A program made the translations under genes and the position numbers. This document shows, piece by piece, positions 24,736 through 33,921 of a DNA stretch of 64,000 bases. Origin of the DNA: RUG023 sp900315435. GTDB taxonomy: Bacteria > Spirochaetota > Spirochaetia > Sphaerochaetales > Sphaerochaetaceae. The DNA lies in the NCBI GenBank assembly GCA_902788205.1, contig CADAJJ010000007.1, positions 1-64,000 of the forward strand, read 5' to 3'. Every line of letters starts with the position of its first letter. Position 1 is the stretch's first letter. Below the pieces are notes generated by a model. It ran no database searches and was not told the origin of the DNA. It saw only the letters and a program-made list of their open reading frames with translations.

Positions 24736-24764
24736 AGTGTAGGTTCTCGCTGGATGGCTGTCAG
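24736..24764 (-). promoter_or_regulatory. Promoter of citC
   Basis: On the minus strand CTGACA (24759-24764), 17 bases and TACACT (24736-24741), with the ATG after six further bases. A -35 box one mismatch from TTGACA and the ideal spacing make this the clearest leaderless-type promoter in the window. Confidence 0.7.
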
Positions 24765-24791
24765 CTAAATTCTCGTTAAGAACTCCTCGCC

Positions 24792-25451
24792 TCAATCACC
24801 CCACGTCTCGCCTGAAGACACGATGCCGCTGGTCTCCTTTTCCATCCGGTCTTTCGAAAGCGGAACGCAGGAAGGGGGGACAACCCTGCCGTCTTCCATG
24901 TCGAACACTTGCATCTGGCAGTTTTTGGTCTTGTACGATTCGAGCGAATCAAGATTGAAAGACCCGAAATAGGTCGCGATTGTGCGCATGATGATCCCAT
25001 GGCAGATGATCAGGACATTCTCTCCCGCATAAATCCGTCTGATCTCATCCAGCGCGGGATACACCCTGACCAAGGTGTCGGCAAAGGATTCGCCCCCCGA
25101 CAACCGGACAAACGGCTCCGCCCGCATCCTGCGGTACCGTTCCACCTCGGGGGTCTCCGCACCCGTACGCAACCCAAGGTAATCGCCGACAGAAAGCTCA
25201 TGGAACCGCTCGTCCACAACGGCTTGCAAGCCCAAGACCTGCTCGACATAGCGGCAGGTCTGCCTTGCCCTGAGCAGGTTCGAGACAACGATATGTCGGA
25301 TGGCAAGCTCGGCTTGGTGTTGCCTGATATACCCGGCAAGCTCCTTCGCCTGCCGGATACCTTTCTCTGTCAAAGGGGCGTCTCCGGTGCCGCATGCGAC
25401 CTGCGCCACATTGTATGGAGTCTCGCCATGCCGGACCACGTACAGTTTCAT
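24792..25451 (-). CDS. Histidine phosphatase family protein (phosphoglycerate mutase-like)
   Basis: A 219-residue cytoplasmic enzyme. The catalytic RHG motif is at the N-terminus (YVVRHGETPYN), GTGDAPLTEKGIRQAKEL follows, the second Arg is in LLRARQTC, and the second His is in VLIICHGIIMRT. Substrates of the family range from phosphoglycerate to sugar phosphates and cobalamin precursors; none can be chosen here. The gene overlaps no neighbour if the ATG at 25451 is used; a TTG at 25463 overlapping the permease stop is an alternative. It is the last gene of the importer operon starting at 28851. Confidence 0.85.
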   Translation of the reverse strand: MKLYVVRHGETPYNVAQVACGTGDAPLTEKGIRQAKELAGYIRQHQAELAIRHIVVSNLLRARQTCRYVEQVLGLQAVVDERFHELSVGDYLGLRTGAETPEVERYRRMRAEPFVRLSGGESFADTLVRVYPALDEIRRIYAGENVLIICHGIIMRTIATYFGSFNLDSLESYKTKNCQMQVFDMEDGRVVPPSCVPLSKDRMEKETSGIVSSGETWGD

Positions 25452-25459
25452 GGCAATGT

Positions 25460-26329
25460 TCAACCCTTGATCGCCCCGGCCATGGTTCCCCGCACAAAAT
25501 AGCGTTGCATCAGCGGGTATACAGCCAGAATGGGCAGAACCGCGAGCAGGACCGTCGCCGCATTGAACACGTCCTGGCTGATGTAAGGCAGCTCGTCATA
25601 GATACCCGTGAAGTCAACGATGTTGGTGTTCTTTACCATGTTGTAGAGGAACATGGTGATCGGGCTCTTCACGTTGTCGGTCACGTAGATCAGGGCGTCG
25701 GTGTACTTGTTCCAGTAATGCACGCTGTAGAAGACCACGATGGTGGCGATCTGCGCCTTGGACACCGGCACGGCAATCTGCCACAGAATGGTGAACCACG
25801 AGGCACCGTCTATCTGGGCAGCCTCTTTCAACGAGGAGGGAAATGTCTCAAACCCCCGCTTGAGGACCAGGATGTAGTACGGATTGACCACGGCAGGGAG
25901 GATCAGACACCACAGGGTGTTGAGAAACCCAAGCCGTTTCATCAGGAAATAGTTCGGAACGATTCCTGCGTGGAAAATCATGCAGAAGACATAGAGGTAG
26001 AGGAAGAACGCCCTGCCCTTCATCTCCTTCTGCGCCAACGCGAAGGCGGTCAAGATCGCGCAAAAGACGGCCAAGACCGTACCGATAGCGGTGATGACGA
26101 GGCTGTTGCGGAGCGAAACAAGGAAGGAGGTCTCCTCGAGAATGTAGGTGATGCCTGCAATATGGAAATCCACCGGCCAAAAAATGACTCGTCCCTGCCC
26201 GATCGCCTGGGCGCTGGAGAAAGCGCGGGCGAAGATGTGGAGCACCGGGAGCACACATATGGCGGCGACAATCAACATGAACAGGTCATTGCATACGACA
26301 AATACTTTTTCACCACGTGTCAATTTCAT
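25460..26329 (-). CDS. Carbohydrate ABC transporter permease, LplC/YtcP type
   Basis: A 289-residue inner-membrane protein with about six membrane segments, an EAA loop (EAAQIDGASWFT, around residue 190) and the RGTMAGAIKG tail common in the LplC/YtcP branch of CUT1 permeases. These systems import complex or acidic oligosaccharides and rely on a shared ATPase. It follows the LplB-type permease by 12 bases. Confidence 0.92.
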   Translation of the reverse strand: MKLTRGEKVFVVCNDLFMLIVAAICVLPVLHIFARAFSSAQAIGQGRVIFWPVDFHIAGITYILEETSFLVSLRNSLVITAIGTVLAVFCAILTAFALAQKEMKGRAFFLYLYVFCMIFHAGIVPNYFLMKRLGFLNTLWCLILPAVVNPYYILVLKRGFETFPSSLKEAAQIDGASWFTILWQIAVPVSKAQIATIVVFYSVHYWNKYTDALIYVTDNVKSPITMFLYNMVKNTNIVDFTGIYDELPYISQDVFNAATVLLAVLPILAVYPLMQRYFVRGTMAGAIKG

Positions 26330-26341
26330 ACATCGCCCTCC

Positions 26342-27268
26342 TCACCAGACACTCTTTCCTGTCAGCCGTTTGCTGAGGAAGTTGGAACCAAGCACCATCA
26401 GCAGGCCGACGACCGACTCGAAAAGTCCCACAGCGGTCGCATAGCTGAAATTGGCCTGTCCCAGACCGACACGGTAGACGTACGTGGAAATCACATCGGC
26501 GGCATCGTAGACCGATGGGTTGTAGAACACGAGAATCTGTCCAAAGCCATCGGTCATGATGGTGCCGAGCCTGATGGTCACCATCAGCACGAAGGTTGGC
26601 AACAGGCTTGGAAGCGAGATATGCCAGATCTGCTTCAGTTTTCCTGCTCCGTCGACGACTGCGGCGTCATACAGGTCCTGGTCGATTTTGGTCAATTCGG
26701 CGAGATAGACGATGGTTCCCCATCCGACCTTGTTCCACATCGCGGAGGCGACAAGGACGAAACGGAACCAATTGCTGTCGACAAAGAAAAGAATGCCTTT
26801 TCCACCGAGGCGGGTAATGACCTGGTTTATCAAGCCGTTACTACCGAACAAGATGAAGAATACACTATAAATGACAACCCACGTAAAGAAATGCGGGATG
26901 TAGATGATGGTCTGGACTGTGCGCTGGAACCATCGGTGAGAAATCTCGTTGATCAATATGGCAAAGAACATCGCCACCGGCGAAATGAACACAAGCTGCA
27001 GCAGGTTGATGACCAGGGTGTTCTTGATGACCTGCCAGATGGCGGGGTCTGAAAACAGCTTTTGGAAGTGCTTCAAACCCACCCAAGGGCTTCCTGCCAA
27101 GCCTTTCATCGGTTTGAACTGTTTGAATGCAATCGAAATGTTTGCAAATGGCAAAAGTTTGAACACGAAAAGGAACAACAAACCGGGAACAAGGCATGCA
27201 TACAGCTGCCAGTTCCCTTTCCAGTATTGCGAACGGCGGAATCGTTTCTGCTCTGTTGTACGTACCAT
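26342..27268 (-). CDS. Carbohydrate ABC transporter permease, LplB/YtcP-partner type
   Basis: A 308-residue membrane protein. The N-terminal WQLYACLVPGLLFLFVFKLLP and later NTLVINLLQLVFISPVAMFF are typical of LplB-type permeases, and the ATPase-contact loop is YDAAVVDGAGKLKQIWHI. GGAGG lies six bases before the ATG. It pairs with the LplC-type protein to form the pore. Confidence 0.92.
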   Translation of the reverse strand: MVRTTEQKRFRRSQYWKGNWQLYACLVPGLLFLFVFKLLPFANISIAFKQFKPMKGLAGSPWVGLKHFQKLFSDPAIWQVIKNTLVINLLQLVFISPVAMFFAILINEISHRWFQRTVQTIIYIPHFFTWVVIYSVFFILFGSNGLINQVITRLGGKGILFFVDSNWFRFVLVASAMWNKVGWGTIVYLAELTKIDQDLYDAAVVDGAGKLKQIWHISLPSLLPTFVLMVTIRLGTIMTDGFGQILVFYNPSVYDAADVISTYVYRVGLGQANFSYATAVGLFESVVGLLMVLGSNFLSKRLTGKSVW

Positions 27269-27281
27269 TGGTCGCCTCCTA

Positions 27282-27323
27282 GGAAAACGGGAAGGGGTGA
27301 ATGATCTCGCATCACCCCTCCCC
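27282..27323 (-). terminator. Intercistronic hairpin after the binding-protein gene (attenuator or partial terminator)
   Basis: In the minus direction a stem of at least seven pairs, GGGGTGA with TCACCCC (extended by GGG/CCC past a small bulge), is followed by GTTTTCC. It sits in the 71-base gap between the binding-protein and permease genes, so it should lower expression of the permeases relative to the binding protein. Confidence 0.6.
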
Positions 27324-27339
27324 TTCAGTCATGTACCTC

Positions 27340-28851
27340 TTACTTATTCTTCGCTTCCCAGTCAGCGTAGAACTTCTCGACTTCTTTACCACCATTTGCA
27401 TCCCAGTACGCGATCATCTCATCCACGTAGGACAGAGGCTTTTTCCCGGTGATGACCTGCACGCAACCGTCCTTCACATAGGCCAGCAAGGCATTGTAGT
27501 TGTCGATGACCGTGACAGCCGGCGCGAACAGGACCGGGCTTATCGCGTTGTCCGCACACTGCTCGGCAAACTTCTTCGAATGGACCGCGATGCGGTACAT
27601 GTCGGCGTTCTTCATCAGACGAGCCTGCCAGATCTTGTTGTAGATCACCTCGCTGCGCATGGAAGTGAAGAACAGGTGGGCCATGGCCTTGTCCTCATTG
27701 AACTTCGGCTGGATCGGGATGATGTTTCCTTCCTTGTCGTAGTTGAAGTGGACACCCTCGACACCGGCGGCAAGATATACCTGGTTCTCCGGCTTCATGA
27801 TCTCGTTGATCGCCTTGATGGTGTCGACCGGGTGGTCGGCATTGGCCGGAATGACGGCGAACCACTCAGCTCCGTTTGCCAGCTCATGGTGCGCGACTCC
27901 GTTCGCATCCTTCAGGAACGGCATCGGCTCCACCAGAGAGGTGGGATCGGCATCCGTGGTCGAAGCGACATAGGTACGGCAACCATCCCAGGAATCATCC
28001 ATCAACACCATCTGGAGGGAACTCATCTTGGTGAACTTGTCCCTGCGGGTAAGGGCGGGGAAATCCGGATCCAGCAAACCTTCCTGATACAAGGAAGCCA
28101 TGTAGCCGATGTAATCCTTGAATCCGGGATTCTTCAGATAGAAGGTCGGCTTCCCGCTCACGTCCATCCACTCTCCACGGAAACCGAATCCGCTGGTGAT
28201 GGTGGAAACCAGGTGGCTGTTCGGATGCTCGTTGTCCATGCCGAACGGAATCATGCTCGGATATGCCTTCTTGATGTCCTTCAGCAGCTGGTGGAACTCG
28301 GCCGGAGTCGAAGCAGGCTTCAAACCAGCCTTGTCCAGAAGATCCTGGCGGCCAAGGACGAACCATTTCGGGAAATTCATTGCGGCTCTCGGGCTGGGAA
28401 TTCCGTAAATGCGCCCATCCACCATGCCGAGCGGCATCAAGGTCGGTACCGCTTTCTTGATATCGGGACCGTACTGGTCGATCAGGTCGGTCAGATCCAT
28501 GGCTGCGCCTTCCGAAAGGACCAAGGGGAACTGCTGGTGGGAAACCGCGATTTCGTCTTTCTTCTCGCCTGATGCGAGCACCAGCATCAGCTGCTCGGTG
28601 CTGTCCATCGATTCCCACTTGATGTCATACCCGGTGACTTCCTTGTACAAGCTGGCGGGCTGCTCCTTGGACATGTCCGTGGTAGTCTTGCTGGTCGTGA
28701 AAATCAATGTAGGCTTCGGCGCATCGACGTTTGCCACCTGGCTTTTCGTCGCCTGGCTTTTTGCCGAAGGCGCAGACTCTTGCGACCCGTTCGCGAACAA
28801 AGCGGCCATGCCAGATACCAGCATAGCCAACAACACCAATCCTCTTTTCAT
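27340..28851 (-). CDS. Extracellular substrate-binding protein, LplA/YtcQ-like
   Basis: A 503-residue secreted protein. The signal sequence MKRGLVLLAMLVSGMAALFA is followed by a Ser/Gln/Lys-rich linker and a large two-lobed fold of the size (about 500 residues) usual for LplA/YtcQ proteins, longer than ordinary sugar-binding proteins. AAGGAGG is six bases before the ATG. It leads the importer operon; a 16-bp palindrome 80 bases upstream is probably the LacI-type operator. Confidence 0.88.
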   Translation of the reverse strand: MKRGLVLLAMLVSGMAALFANGSQESAPSAKSQATKSQVANVDAPKPTLIFTTSKTTTDMSKEQPASLYKEVTGYDIKWESMDSTEQLMLVLASGEKKDEIAVSHQQFPLVLSEGAAMDLTDLIDQYGPDIKKAVPTLMPLGMVDGRIYGIPSPRAAMNFPKWFVLGRQDLLDKAGLKPASTPAEFHQLLKDIKKAYPSMIPFGMDNEHPNSHLVSTITSGFGFRGEWMDVSGKPTFYLKNPGFKDYIGYMASLYQEGLLDPDFPALTRRDKFTKMSSLQMVLMDDSWDGCRTYVASTTDADPTSLVEPMPFLKDANGVAHHELANGAEWFAVIPANADHPVDTIKAINEIMKPENQVYLAAGVEGVHFNYDKEGNIIPIQPKFNEDKAMAHLFFTSMRSEVIYNKIWQARLMKNADMYRIAVHSKKFAEQCADNAISPVLFAPAVTVIDNYNALLAYVKDGCVQVITGKKPLSYVDEMIAYWDANGGKEVEKFYADWEAKNK

Positions 28852-28930
28852 GTTGTCCCTCCTTCTGGGTATCCCCAATCAAGCCCTTTCCCGGTATTCC
28901 TCCCGTGTGTCTCCGAGAAAGGTCGTTACG

Positions 28931-28946
28931 TTTAAAACGTTTTAAA
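28931..28946. promoter_or_regulatory. LacI-family operator upstream of the importer operon
   Basis: TTTAAAACGTTTTAAA is a perfect 16-bp palindrome with a central CG, the form bound by LacI/GalR proteins. It differs by two bases from the site at 30107-30122 beside the regulator gene. Confidence 0.7.
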
Positions 28947-28995
28947 ATAAATTCATCATCATGATATGTCAGTATTGATGTGCTGTCAACGAAAA

Positions 28996-30045
28996 CTATG
29001 CCCCTTCGCGCCGGCACACGGAGTCCTGCTCGAGCAGAGTGGCGTGGTGCAAGACCGCGATATGCCGCGAACCGGGATTTTCAAGCCGATGGAAGAGGAT
29101 GTCGCAGGCGTCCTTTCCCAATGCCCCCTCATTGATCGCCATGGTGGTCAAGGAGGGAATCGCATATTGGGCAAACGTGCTGTTCTCGTAGCCGATGATG
29201 GAAACATCCTCCGGGCAAGAGAGCCCGACGGAATGCAAATAGTGCAAGGCTCCGACCCCGAGGCTGTCGGTGGCTGCGACAATGGCCGTAGGCCGGAACC
29301 CGCTGTCGAACACCTGTTTTGTCCGGCTCATGCCTGCCGCCCCGCTGAAGTCATGGGTAAACACTGACCGCGCGGTGTCGTCCATCCGCGCCTCTTCCAA
29401 CGCTTTGCGGAACCCTTCCAGTTTACGGGGAGAGCTCTGGGACCCGCGGGGACCGGCAAGCATCAATATGTCCCTATGTCCTTGCGAGACAATATATTTC
29501 GTCGCCAGATAGGCGGCTTCTTCCAGATCGACATCCACATAATCGATGGTCTTGCTCCGAGAGCCCACCAAGACGATAGGAACGCCACACGCCTTGAGCA
29601 TCCCCAGCAGCCGCTGATGGGCAAGTCCTCCCACACAGATAATGCCGTCGACAAGATTCGCGTTAGCCAGCATCGGAGGAGTCTGGTCATTCACATTGTA
29701 CCATTCAAGGACCGCATGATATCCCCTCTCCGCGATACCCTTCTCCAAGCTCCACAGCATATCCGTGAAGTAATTGCCAGGAGTCTCCTTGAAACGGATA
29801 CCGGCGTTTTGGTCGCTATCATGGACCGACAGGAGTCCGATGACCTTGGTCCGGCGGGTAATCAGGGAACGGGCGTTTTCGTTCGGGACATAGCCCAGCT
29901 TCTGCACGACCTCCATGATGCGCAGACGGGTCTCCGGCTTGACCAAGGAGTTCCCGTTGATAGCAAGGGACGCGGTCGCGAGCGAGACGCCCGCCTCCGA
30001 AGCCACATCCTTCAATGTCACCATCGCATGCTTTTTTGCCGCCAT
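28996..30045 (-). CDS. LacI/GalR-family transcriptional regulator
   Basis: A 349-residue repressor. Residues 8-60 are the LacI helix-turn-helix and hinge helix (VTLKDVASEAGVSLATASLAIN, then NENARSL). Residues 65-345 form the periplasmic-binding-protein-like ligand domain (IIGYENSTFAQYAIPSLTT near the end). GGAG is five bases before the ATG. It lies between the importer operon and the divergent isomerase/oxidoreductase pair; matching palindromes on both sides suggest that it controls both and itself. Confidence 0.93.
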   Translation of the reverse strand: MAAKKHAMVTLKDVASEAGVSLATASLAINGNSLVKPETRLRIMEVVQKLGYVPNENARSLITRRTKVIGLLSVHDSDQNAGIRFKETPGNYFTDMLWSLEKGIAERGYHAVLEWYNVNDQTPPMLANANLVDGIICVGGLAHQRLLGMLKACGVPIVLVGSRSKTIDYVDVDLEEAAYLATKYIVSQGHRDILMLAGPRGSQSSPRKLEGFRKALEEARMDDTARSVFTHDFSGAAGMSRTKQVFDSGFRPTAIVAATDSLGVGALHYLHSVGLSCPEDVSIIGYENSTFAQYAIPSLTTMAINEGALGKDACDILFHRLENPGSRHIAVLHHATLLEQDSVCRREGA

Positions 30046-30106
30046 ACCTACTCCATATACCCGACATTTCCCAATTGGTGGACAGCATCGCCACCTTTTC
30101 TTAAAG

Positions 30107-30122
30107 ATTAAAACCTTTTAAA
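30107..30122. promoter_or_regulatory. LacI-family operator between the regulator and the isomerase gene
   Basis: ATTAAAACCTTTTAAA matches 14 of 16 bases of the perfect palindrome at 28931-28946. It lies in the divergent region 61 bases before the regulator's start codon. Confidence 0.6.
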
Positions 30123-30189
30123 TATTTTTTCAATACTATTTTATTTATTTACATAATGTTATTTTTCAATCGAAGAAATTTCTTTCAAA

Positions 30190-30217
30190 TTGATTAAAGA
30201 AATATTTGTGATATTAT
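30190..30217 (+). promoter_or_regulatory. Promoter of the TIM-barrel isomerase gene
   Basis: TTGATT (30190-30195), 16 bases, TATTAT (30212-30217), in a very AT-rich stretch. GGAG follows before the ATG at 30237. Confidence 0.6.
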
Positions 30218-30236
30218 AGGAAAAGGAGAAAGAGCT

Positions 30237-31127
30237 ATGCATATTGGATTGATGACTTCCGCATTTCGAAAAGGAAGAAGCGACGATCCCTTCACCACCT
30301 ATAAGGAACAGATACGCATGTGCAAGGAAGCCGGCTATACCGTATTGGACCTGAACATGTGCGCCATGATAACCAGCGATACGGCCACGGAATTCCAAAC
30401 AAAGGACTGGAGGGCTGTCGCTGAAGACACCCGGCAATACGCGGACAGCCTTGGCGTGACATTCTCCCAAAGCCATCCGGTCTATCGGAAGGTTCCCGGG
30501 GGCGTCCCCTACCCTGACAAGAACCAGGAAGACCGGTATCTCGAGCTTGCCAAACTGGGAATCGAACTCAGCGCGATCATGGGAGTCAAGTGGGCAGTAC
30601 TGCATCCGGCCATGGCTTTTGGAGAAGCAATGCTGGACGAGCAAGCCTGCATCCGCATCAACCATGAGGCGAATGACGGGATCATCGACCTGGCCATCAA
30701 GCGAGGCGTCGGAATCGCGTACGAGAACATGCGGGACAACGAAGCCTACCGCCGATTCGGATCCAGTGCCGAGGAACTTGTCTCTCTGGTGGACGACTAT
30801 CATTGCCCGGAGGTAGGCGTGTGCTGGGATTTCGGCCATGCGCACCGGAACATGCAGGACCAGTGCCGGGCATTGCGGCTGGTCGGAAGGCGTCTGAAAG
30901 CGACGCATCTCAACGACAACCACGGGAAGGACCTTGACGAACACCTGATTCCCTTCATGGGCACCATCTCCTGGGAACGAATCATGAAGGTCCTGCGGGA
31001 CATCGGCTATGAAGGCCCCCTTGTGTACGAACTTTCGGCGACTGCCAATATGCCGATGCCATTGAAGATGGAGACCATGAAATACGCAAAAACGGTGGGA
31101 GACTACCTGCTTTCTTTGGGAGTTTGA
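30237..31127 (+). CDS. Sugar phosphate isomerase/epimerase-like TIM-barrel protein
   Basis: A 296-residue protein of the xylose-isomerase-like TIM-barrel family (AP endonuclease 2 fold). Metal-ligand type positions appear in order along the barrel: AVLHPAM, IAYENM, GVCWDFGHAH, ATHLNDNHG and YELSA. Such enzymes epimerise or isomerise sugars, inosose or hydroxypyruvate. It is cytoplasmic and probably acts on whatever the neighbouring importer brings in. The flavoprotein gene follows after three bases, so the two form one unit. Confidence 0.85.
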   Translation: MHIGLMTSAFRKGRSDDPFTTYKEQIRMCKEAGYTVLDLNMCAMITSDTATEFQTKDWRAVAEDTRQYADSLGVTFSQSHPVYRKVPGGVPYPDKNQEDRYLELAKLGIELSAIMGVKWAVLHPAMAFGEAMLDEQACIRINHEANDGIIDLAIKRGVGIAYENMRDNEAYRRFGSSAEELVSLVDDYHCPEVGVCWDFGHAHRNMQDQCRALRLVGRRLKATHLNDNHGKDLDEHLIPFMGTISWERIMKVLRDIGYEGPLVYELSATANMPMPLKMETMKYAKTVGDYLLSLGV

Positions 31128-31130
31128 ATC

Positions 31131-32501
31131 ATGAAAAACTATTCGTTCACCTATGATCTTTGTGTCATCGGGGGAGGTCCTGGCGGCCTTCCCGCGGCTC
31201 TGGCGGCAGCACGGCTTGGCGCCAAAGTGTTGCTCGTGGAAAAAAACGGATATCTTGGAGGCAACATCACCCTCGGCCTCCCCTTGCTCGGATACCTCGA
31301 CCGCAATGGCCGGCAGGTGACAGGGGGAATCGCCCAGGAGTTCATCGACCGTCTGGCCAAGGAACATGGCACCTGGGGCCATGCCCGATGCGGACTGCAT
31401 GACTCCGTCACGGTGATCGATGGCGAATTGTTCAAGCTGCTTGCCCTCGACATGTGCGATGAGGCAAAAGTGGACGTGCTGCTCCATCTCGAGACCGCCC
31501 GTGTGAACGTGGAATGCGGCACCATCAAGAGCCTGACCTTTTACGGGAAGGGCAATGAGGTTACGGTCAAAGCGAAACTGTATGTAGACGCCACGGGTGA
31601 CGGAGATGTCGGATATCTGGCGGGATGTTCCTACGACATGGGGCAGGAAGGCACCCACAATCTCCAGCCGCCAACCGTCATGTGCTCCATCATCGATTTC
31701 CATGAAGAGGAGTTTTTCGATTTCCTCGACAAGCATCCGGACATGATCGCCTACAGCGGATGCAAGACCACCGAGTACAAGGATACGTACAACGTCGACC
31801 AGCTCCGCAGGGAAAAAAGCCATGTGTTCCTTGGTCTGCGGCCTTTGTTGCGCAAATGGATAGAGGAAGGAACCTGCCCGGTCGACCGTGACACCCTGAT
31901 CTACATCAACAGCATGCACCCAGGCGAGGTTTTCCTGAACAGCACAAGGCTTCTCCGGACAGACGGGACGGATATCCTCAGCATGACCAAGGGGGAGATG
32001 CGCGGCCAGAAGCAACTTTTGCCACTCATACAGGCGCTCAAAGACCATATCCCTGGATTCGAGGATATCAAGCTTGGACGCATCCTTCCCTTCATGGGCA
32101 TCCGCGAGACAAGAAGATTTCAAGGATGGAAGACGCTTACCGGGGATGATGTGCTGCACTACCGGGTCCCGGAAGACACCATAGCCCTCGGTTCCTACAT
32201 CATCGACATCCATAGCGCGGTTGATGATTCCACCATCAACCGGGCCGTCGAGCATCCGTATGGCATCCCGTACCTCTGCACGGTCAGCAAAGAATTGACC
32301 AACCTCTATTTCAGCGGCAGGTGCATCAGCATGGACGCCGTCGCGCTTTCGACAATCCGCATCATGCCCACATGCATGGCAATCGGTGAAGCTGTCGGAA
32401 CCGCCGCGGCCTTGGCCCTGAAGCACAATGTCGGACCAAAAGATGTCGACATGACAGAGCTCCGCAACCAGTTGTTGGAACAGAAAGCCATTCTTGCCTG
32501 A
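31131..32501 (+). CDS. FAD-dependent oxidoreductase
   Basis: A 456-residue flavoprotein. The N-terminal dinucleotide-binding motif is VIGGGPGGLPAALAAARLGA, followed by VEKNGYLGGN. The second FAD contact, YVDATGDGDVGYLAGC, and the C-terminal YFSGRCISMDAVALSTIRIMP identify the FAD_oxidored family, which includes thiazole- and sugar-acid-linked enzymes of unclear substrate. GGGAG lies eight bases before the ATG. Together with the upstream isomerase it may oxidise or rearrange an imported sugar derivative. Confidence 0.87.
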   Translation: MKNYSFTYDLCVIGGGPGGLPAALAAARLGAKVLLVEKNGYLGGNITLGLPLLGYLDRNGRQVTGGIAQEFIDRLAKEHGTWGHARCGLHDSVTVIDGELFKLLALDMCDEAKVDVLLHLETARVNVECGTIKSLTFYGKGNEVTVKAKLYVDATGDGDVGYLAGCSYDMGQEGTHNLQPPTVMCSIIDFHEEEFFDFLDKHPDMIAYSGCKTTEYKDTYNVDQLRREKSHVFLGLRPLLRKWIEEGTCPVDRDTLIYINSMHPGEVFLNSTRLLRTDGTDILSMTKGEMRGQKQLLPLIQALKDHIPGFEDIKLGRILPFMGIRETRRFQGWKTLTGDDVLHYRVPEDTIALGSYIIDIHSAVDDSTINRAVEHPYGIPYLCTVSKELTNLYFSGRCISMDAVALSTIRIMPTCMAIGEAVGTAAALALKHNVGPKDVDMTELRNQLLEQKAILA

Positions 32502-32615
32502 TGGCATGGGGGAATGTTTCATGGAGCTGTATCCAAAGCCGGAATGGACGGAAGGAACAGCTCCTTATGGTATGCAGGGCCCGGAGGCGCGAGCGTGGCG
32601 TTCCAGCCGGAGCCT

Positions 32616-33875
32616 TTACTCCGTCTGGACGATTTCCTTGTTGATTTCCTGGTCCAGCCGTTCATCCTCGGTAATGATTACGGGGCTCTCGTCCAAAAAG
32701 GTGCAGCCGAAGAAACAGGCAAGCAACAGTCCGGCAAAGAAGGCCATGTTGTAGCGTTGCTCCATCACCGTTCCCTCCATGGAAACCAGCATGACGAAGA
32801 TGCCGACCGCCTGGGAATACAGGGTCATGCGCGCCTGGATCTTGATCTCGGGATACTTGTAGCCAAGTTCGGCGCCATATTGCAGTCCGATGGGAATCGC
32901 GCTGAAGGCAAAGAATCCGAAAAGACACGCCCCGATGTAGACCTGCATCCGGTTGCCGACCCCCCATACCATCAACAGCAGGCCGGGTAGCGCCATGCCC
33001 TGGCAGACCGCATACCATTTCTTGCGTTTGCGCGTGTAATCGCTGAGGGCGGGGATGGCCACGGCTCCCACCGCTCCACTGGACATCAATGCCAAGGCGA
33101 ACTTCGAGGTACTCGGCATGTCCAGCTGGCCGGCGAGAAAATCGACCCTGGAGAGCATCGCCATCAACACGCCCCAGCTGATGGCGAAGACGACGGTCAC
33201 CCCACGTAGCGACCTGCCGCCGGTGATGACCGGGCTGCTTCCGGCAAAAAGCGTCACCTCGTCCGCTGGTTCCACTAGCGACGAGGGAGTCGGGGGCCGC
33301 TCGCTGATCAGCACGGCGGCCACCATGCCGAAAACCGTGCAGACGAAGGCACCCAGGAACAGGTTGAAGATGTAGTCGTAGGCAATCAAGCCGGGAAGCA
33401 CCATGTCTGCCCCCAAGGCGATGTACTGCATGGAGGAAAGGATTCCCATGGCCATGCCCCGCTCGCGGATGGGGAACCAGCGGGCGACGGTGGTCACGCC
33501 CAGGTTCAGGGTGATTACCTGGGCGATTGCATAGAGCACCTGGCTGATGATCATCGGCATCGGATCATGATAGCCGGAAACACGGATCACGCTTCCAATG
33601 GCAATCAAGAGCCCCGAGCAGTAGACCGACGCGGTCACTCCACATTTGGAGATGAACCAGGAGGCAGGCATGGCAAACAGGACGAACATGATCATATACG
33701 TCACGATCATCGTGTCGACGAACTGCCACGAACCCTTCCAGACTCCCTGGTAAAATGCATTGACCGTTCGACCGAGCGGGGCGAGGTTCATCCACGGAAT
33801 CTCGACGGCAACCGTCAAGAGTACCAGGCTGAGCAACACCACCCACCGATACCGGTACGCGTAGACATGCTGCAT
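32616..33875 (-). CDS. Major facilitator superfamily transporter
   Basis: A 419-residue protein with about twelve membrane helices and the MFS loop 8-9 basic patch (SDYTRKRKKWY) following PALSDY; the loop 2-3 region is MPASWFISKCG. The first long outer loop (NLAPLGRTVNAFYQG) resembles FLVCR-like and nutrient-uptake members, but the substrate is open. The ATG at 33875 lies six bases after TATTAT and has no ribosome site. It is divergent from the nitroreductase gene. Confidence 0.87.
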   Translation of the reverse strand: MQHVYAYRYRWVVLLSLVLLTVAVEIPWMNLAPLGRTVNAFYQGVWKGSWQFVDTMIVTYMIMFVLFAMPASWFISKCGVTASVYCSGLLIAIGSVIRVSGYHDPMPMIISQVLYAIAQVITLNLGVTTVARWFPIRERGMAMGILSSMQYIALGADMVLPGLIAYDYIFNLFLGAFVCTVFGMVAAVLISERPPTPSSLVEPADEVTLFAGSSPVITGGRSLRGVTVVFAISWGVLMAMLSRVDFLAGQLDMPSTSKFALALMSSGAVGAVAIPALSDYTRKRKKWYAVCQGMALPGLLLMVWGVGNRMQVYIGACLFGFFAFSAIPIGLQYGAELGYKYPEIKIQARMTLYSQAVGIFVMLVSMEGTVMEQRYNMAFFAGLLLACFFGCTFLDESPVIITEDERLDQEINKEIVQTE

Positions 33876-33881
33876 AGTACG

Positions 33882-33910
33882 ATAATAGCCTTTCACAACT
33901 TTTTTGTATA
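33882..33910 (-). promoter_or_regulatory. Promoter of the MFS gene, -10 box six bases before the ATG
   Basis: On the minus strand TATACA (33905-33910), 17 bases and TATTAT (33882-33887), then CGTACT and the ATG. Confidence 0.55.
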
Positions 33911-33921
33911 TCATTACAACC

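Noticed and set aside
30159..32522. A 787-codon open frame on the minus strand opposite the isomerase and flavoprotein genes
   Set aside because: Both plus-strand genes have clear motifs and ribosome sites; the minus frame runs through both and resembles nothing.
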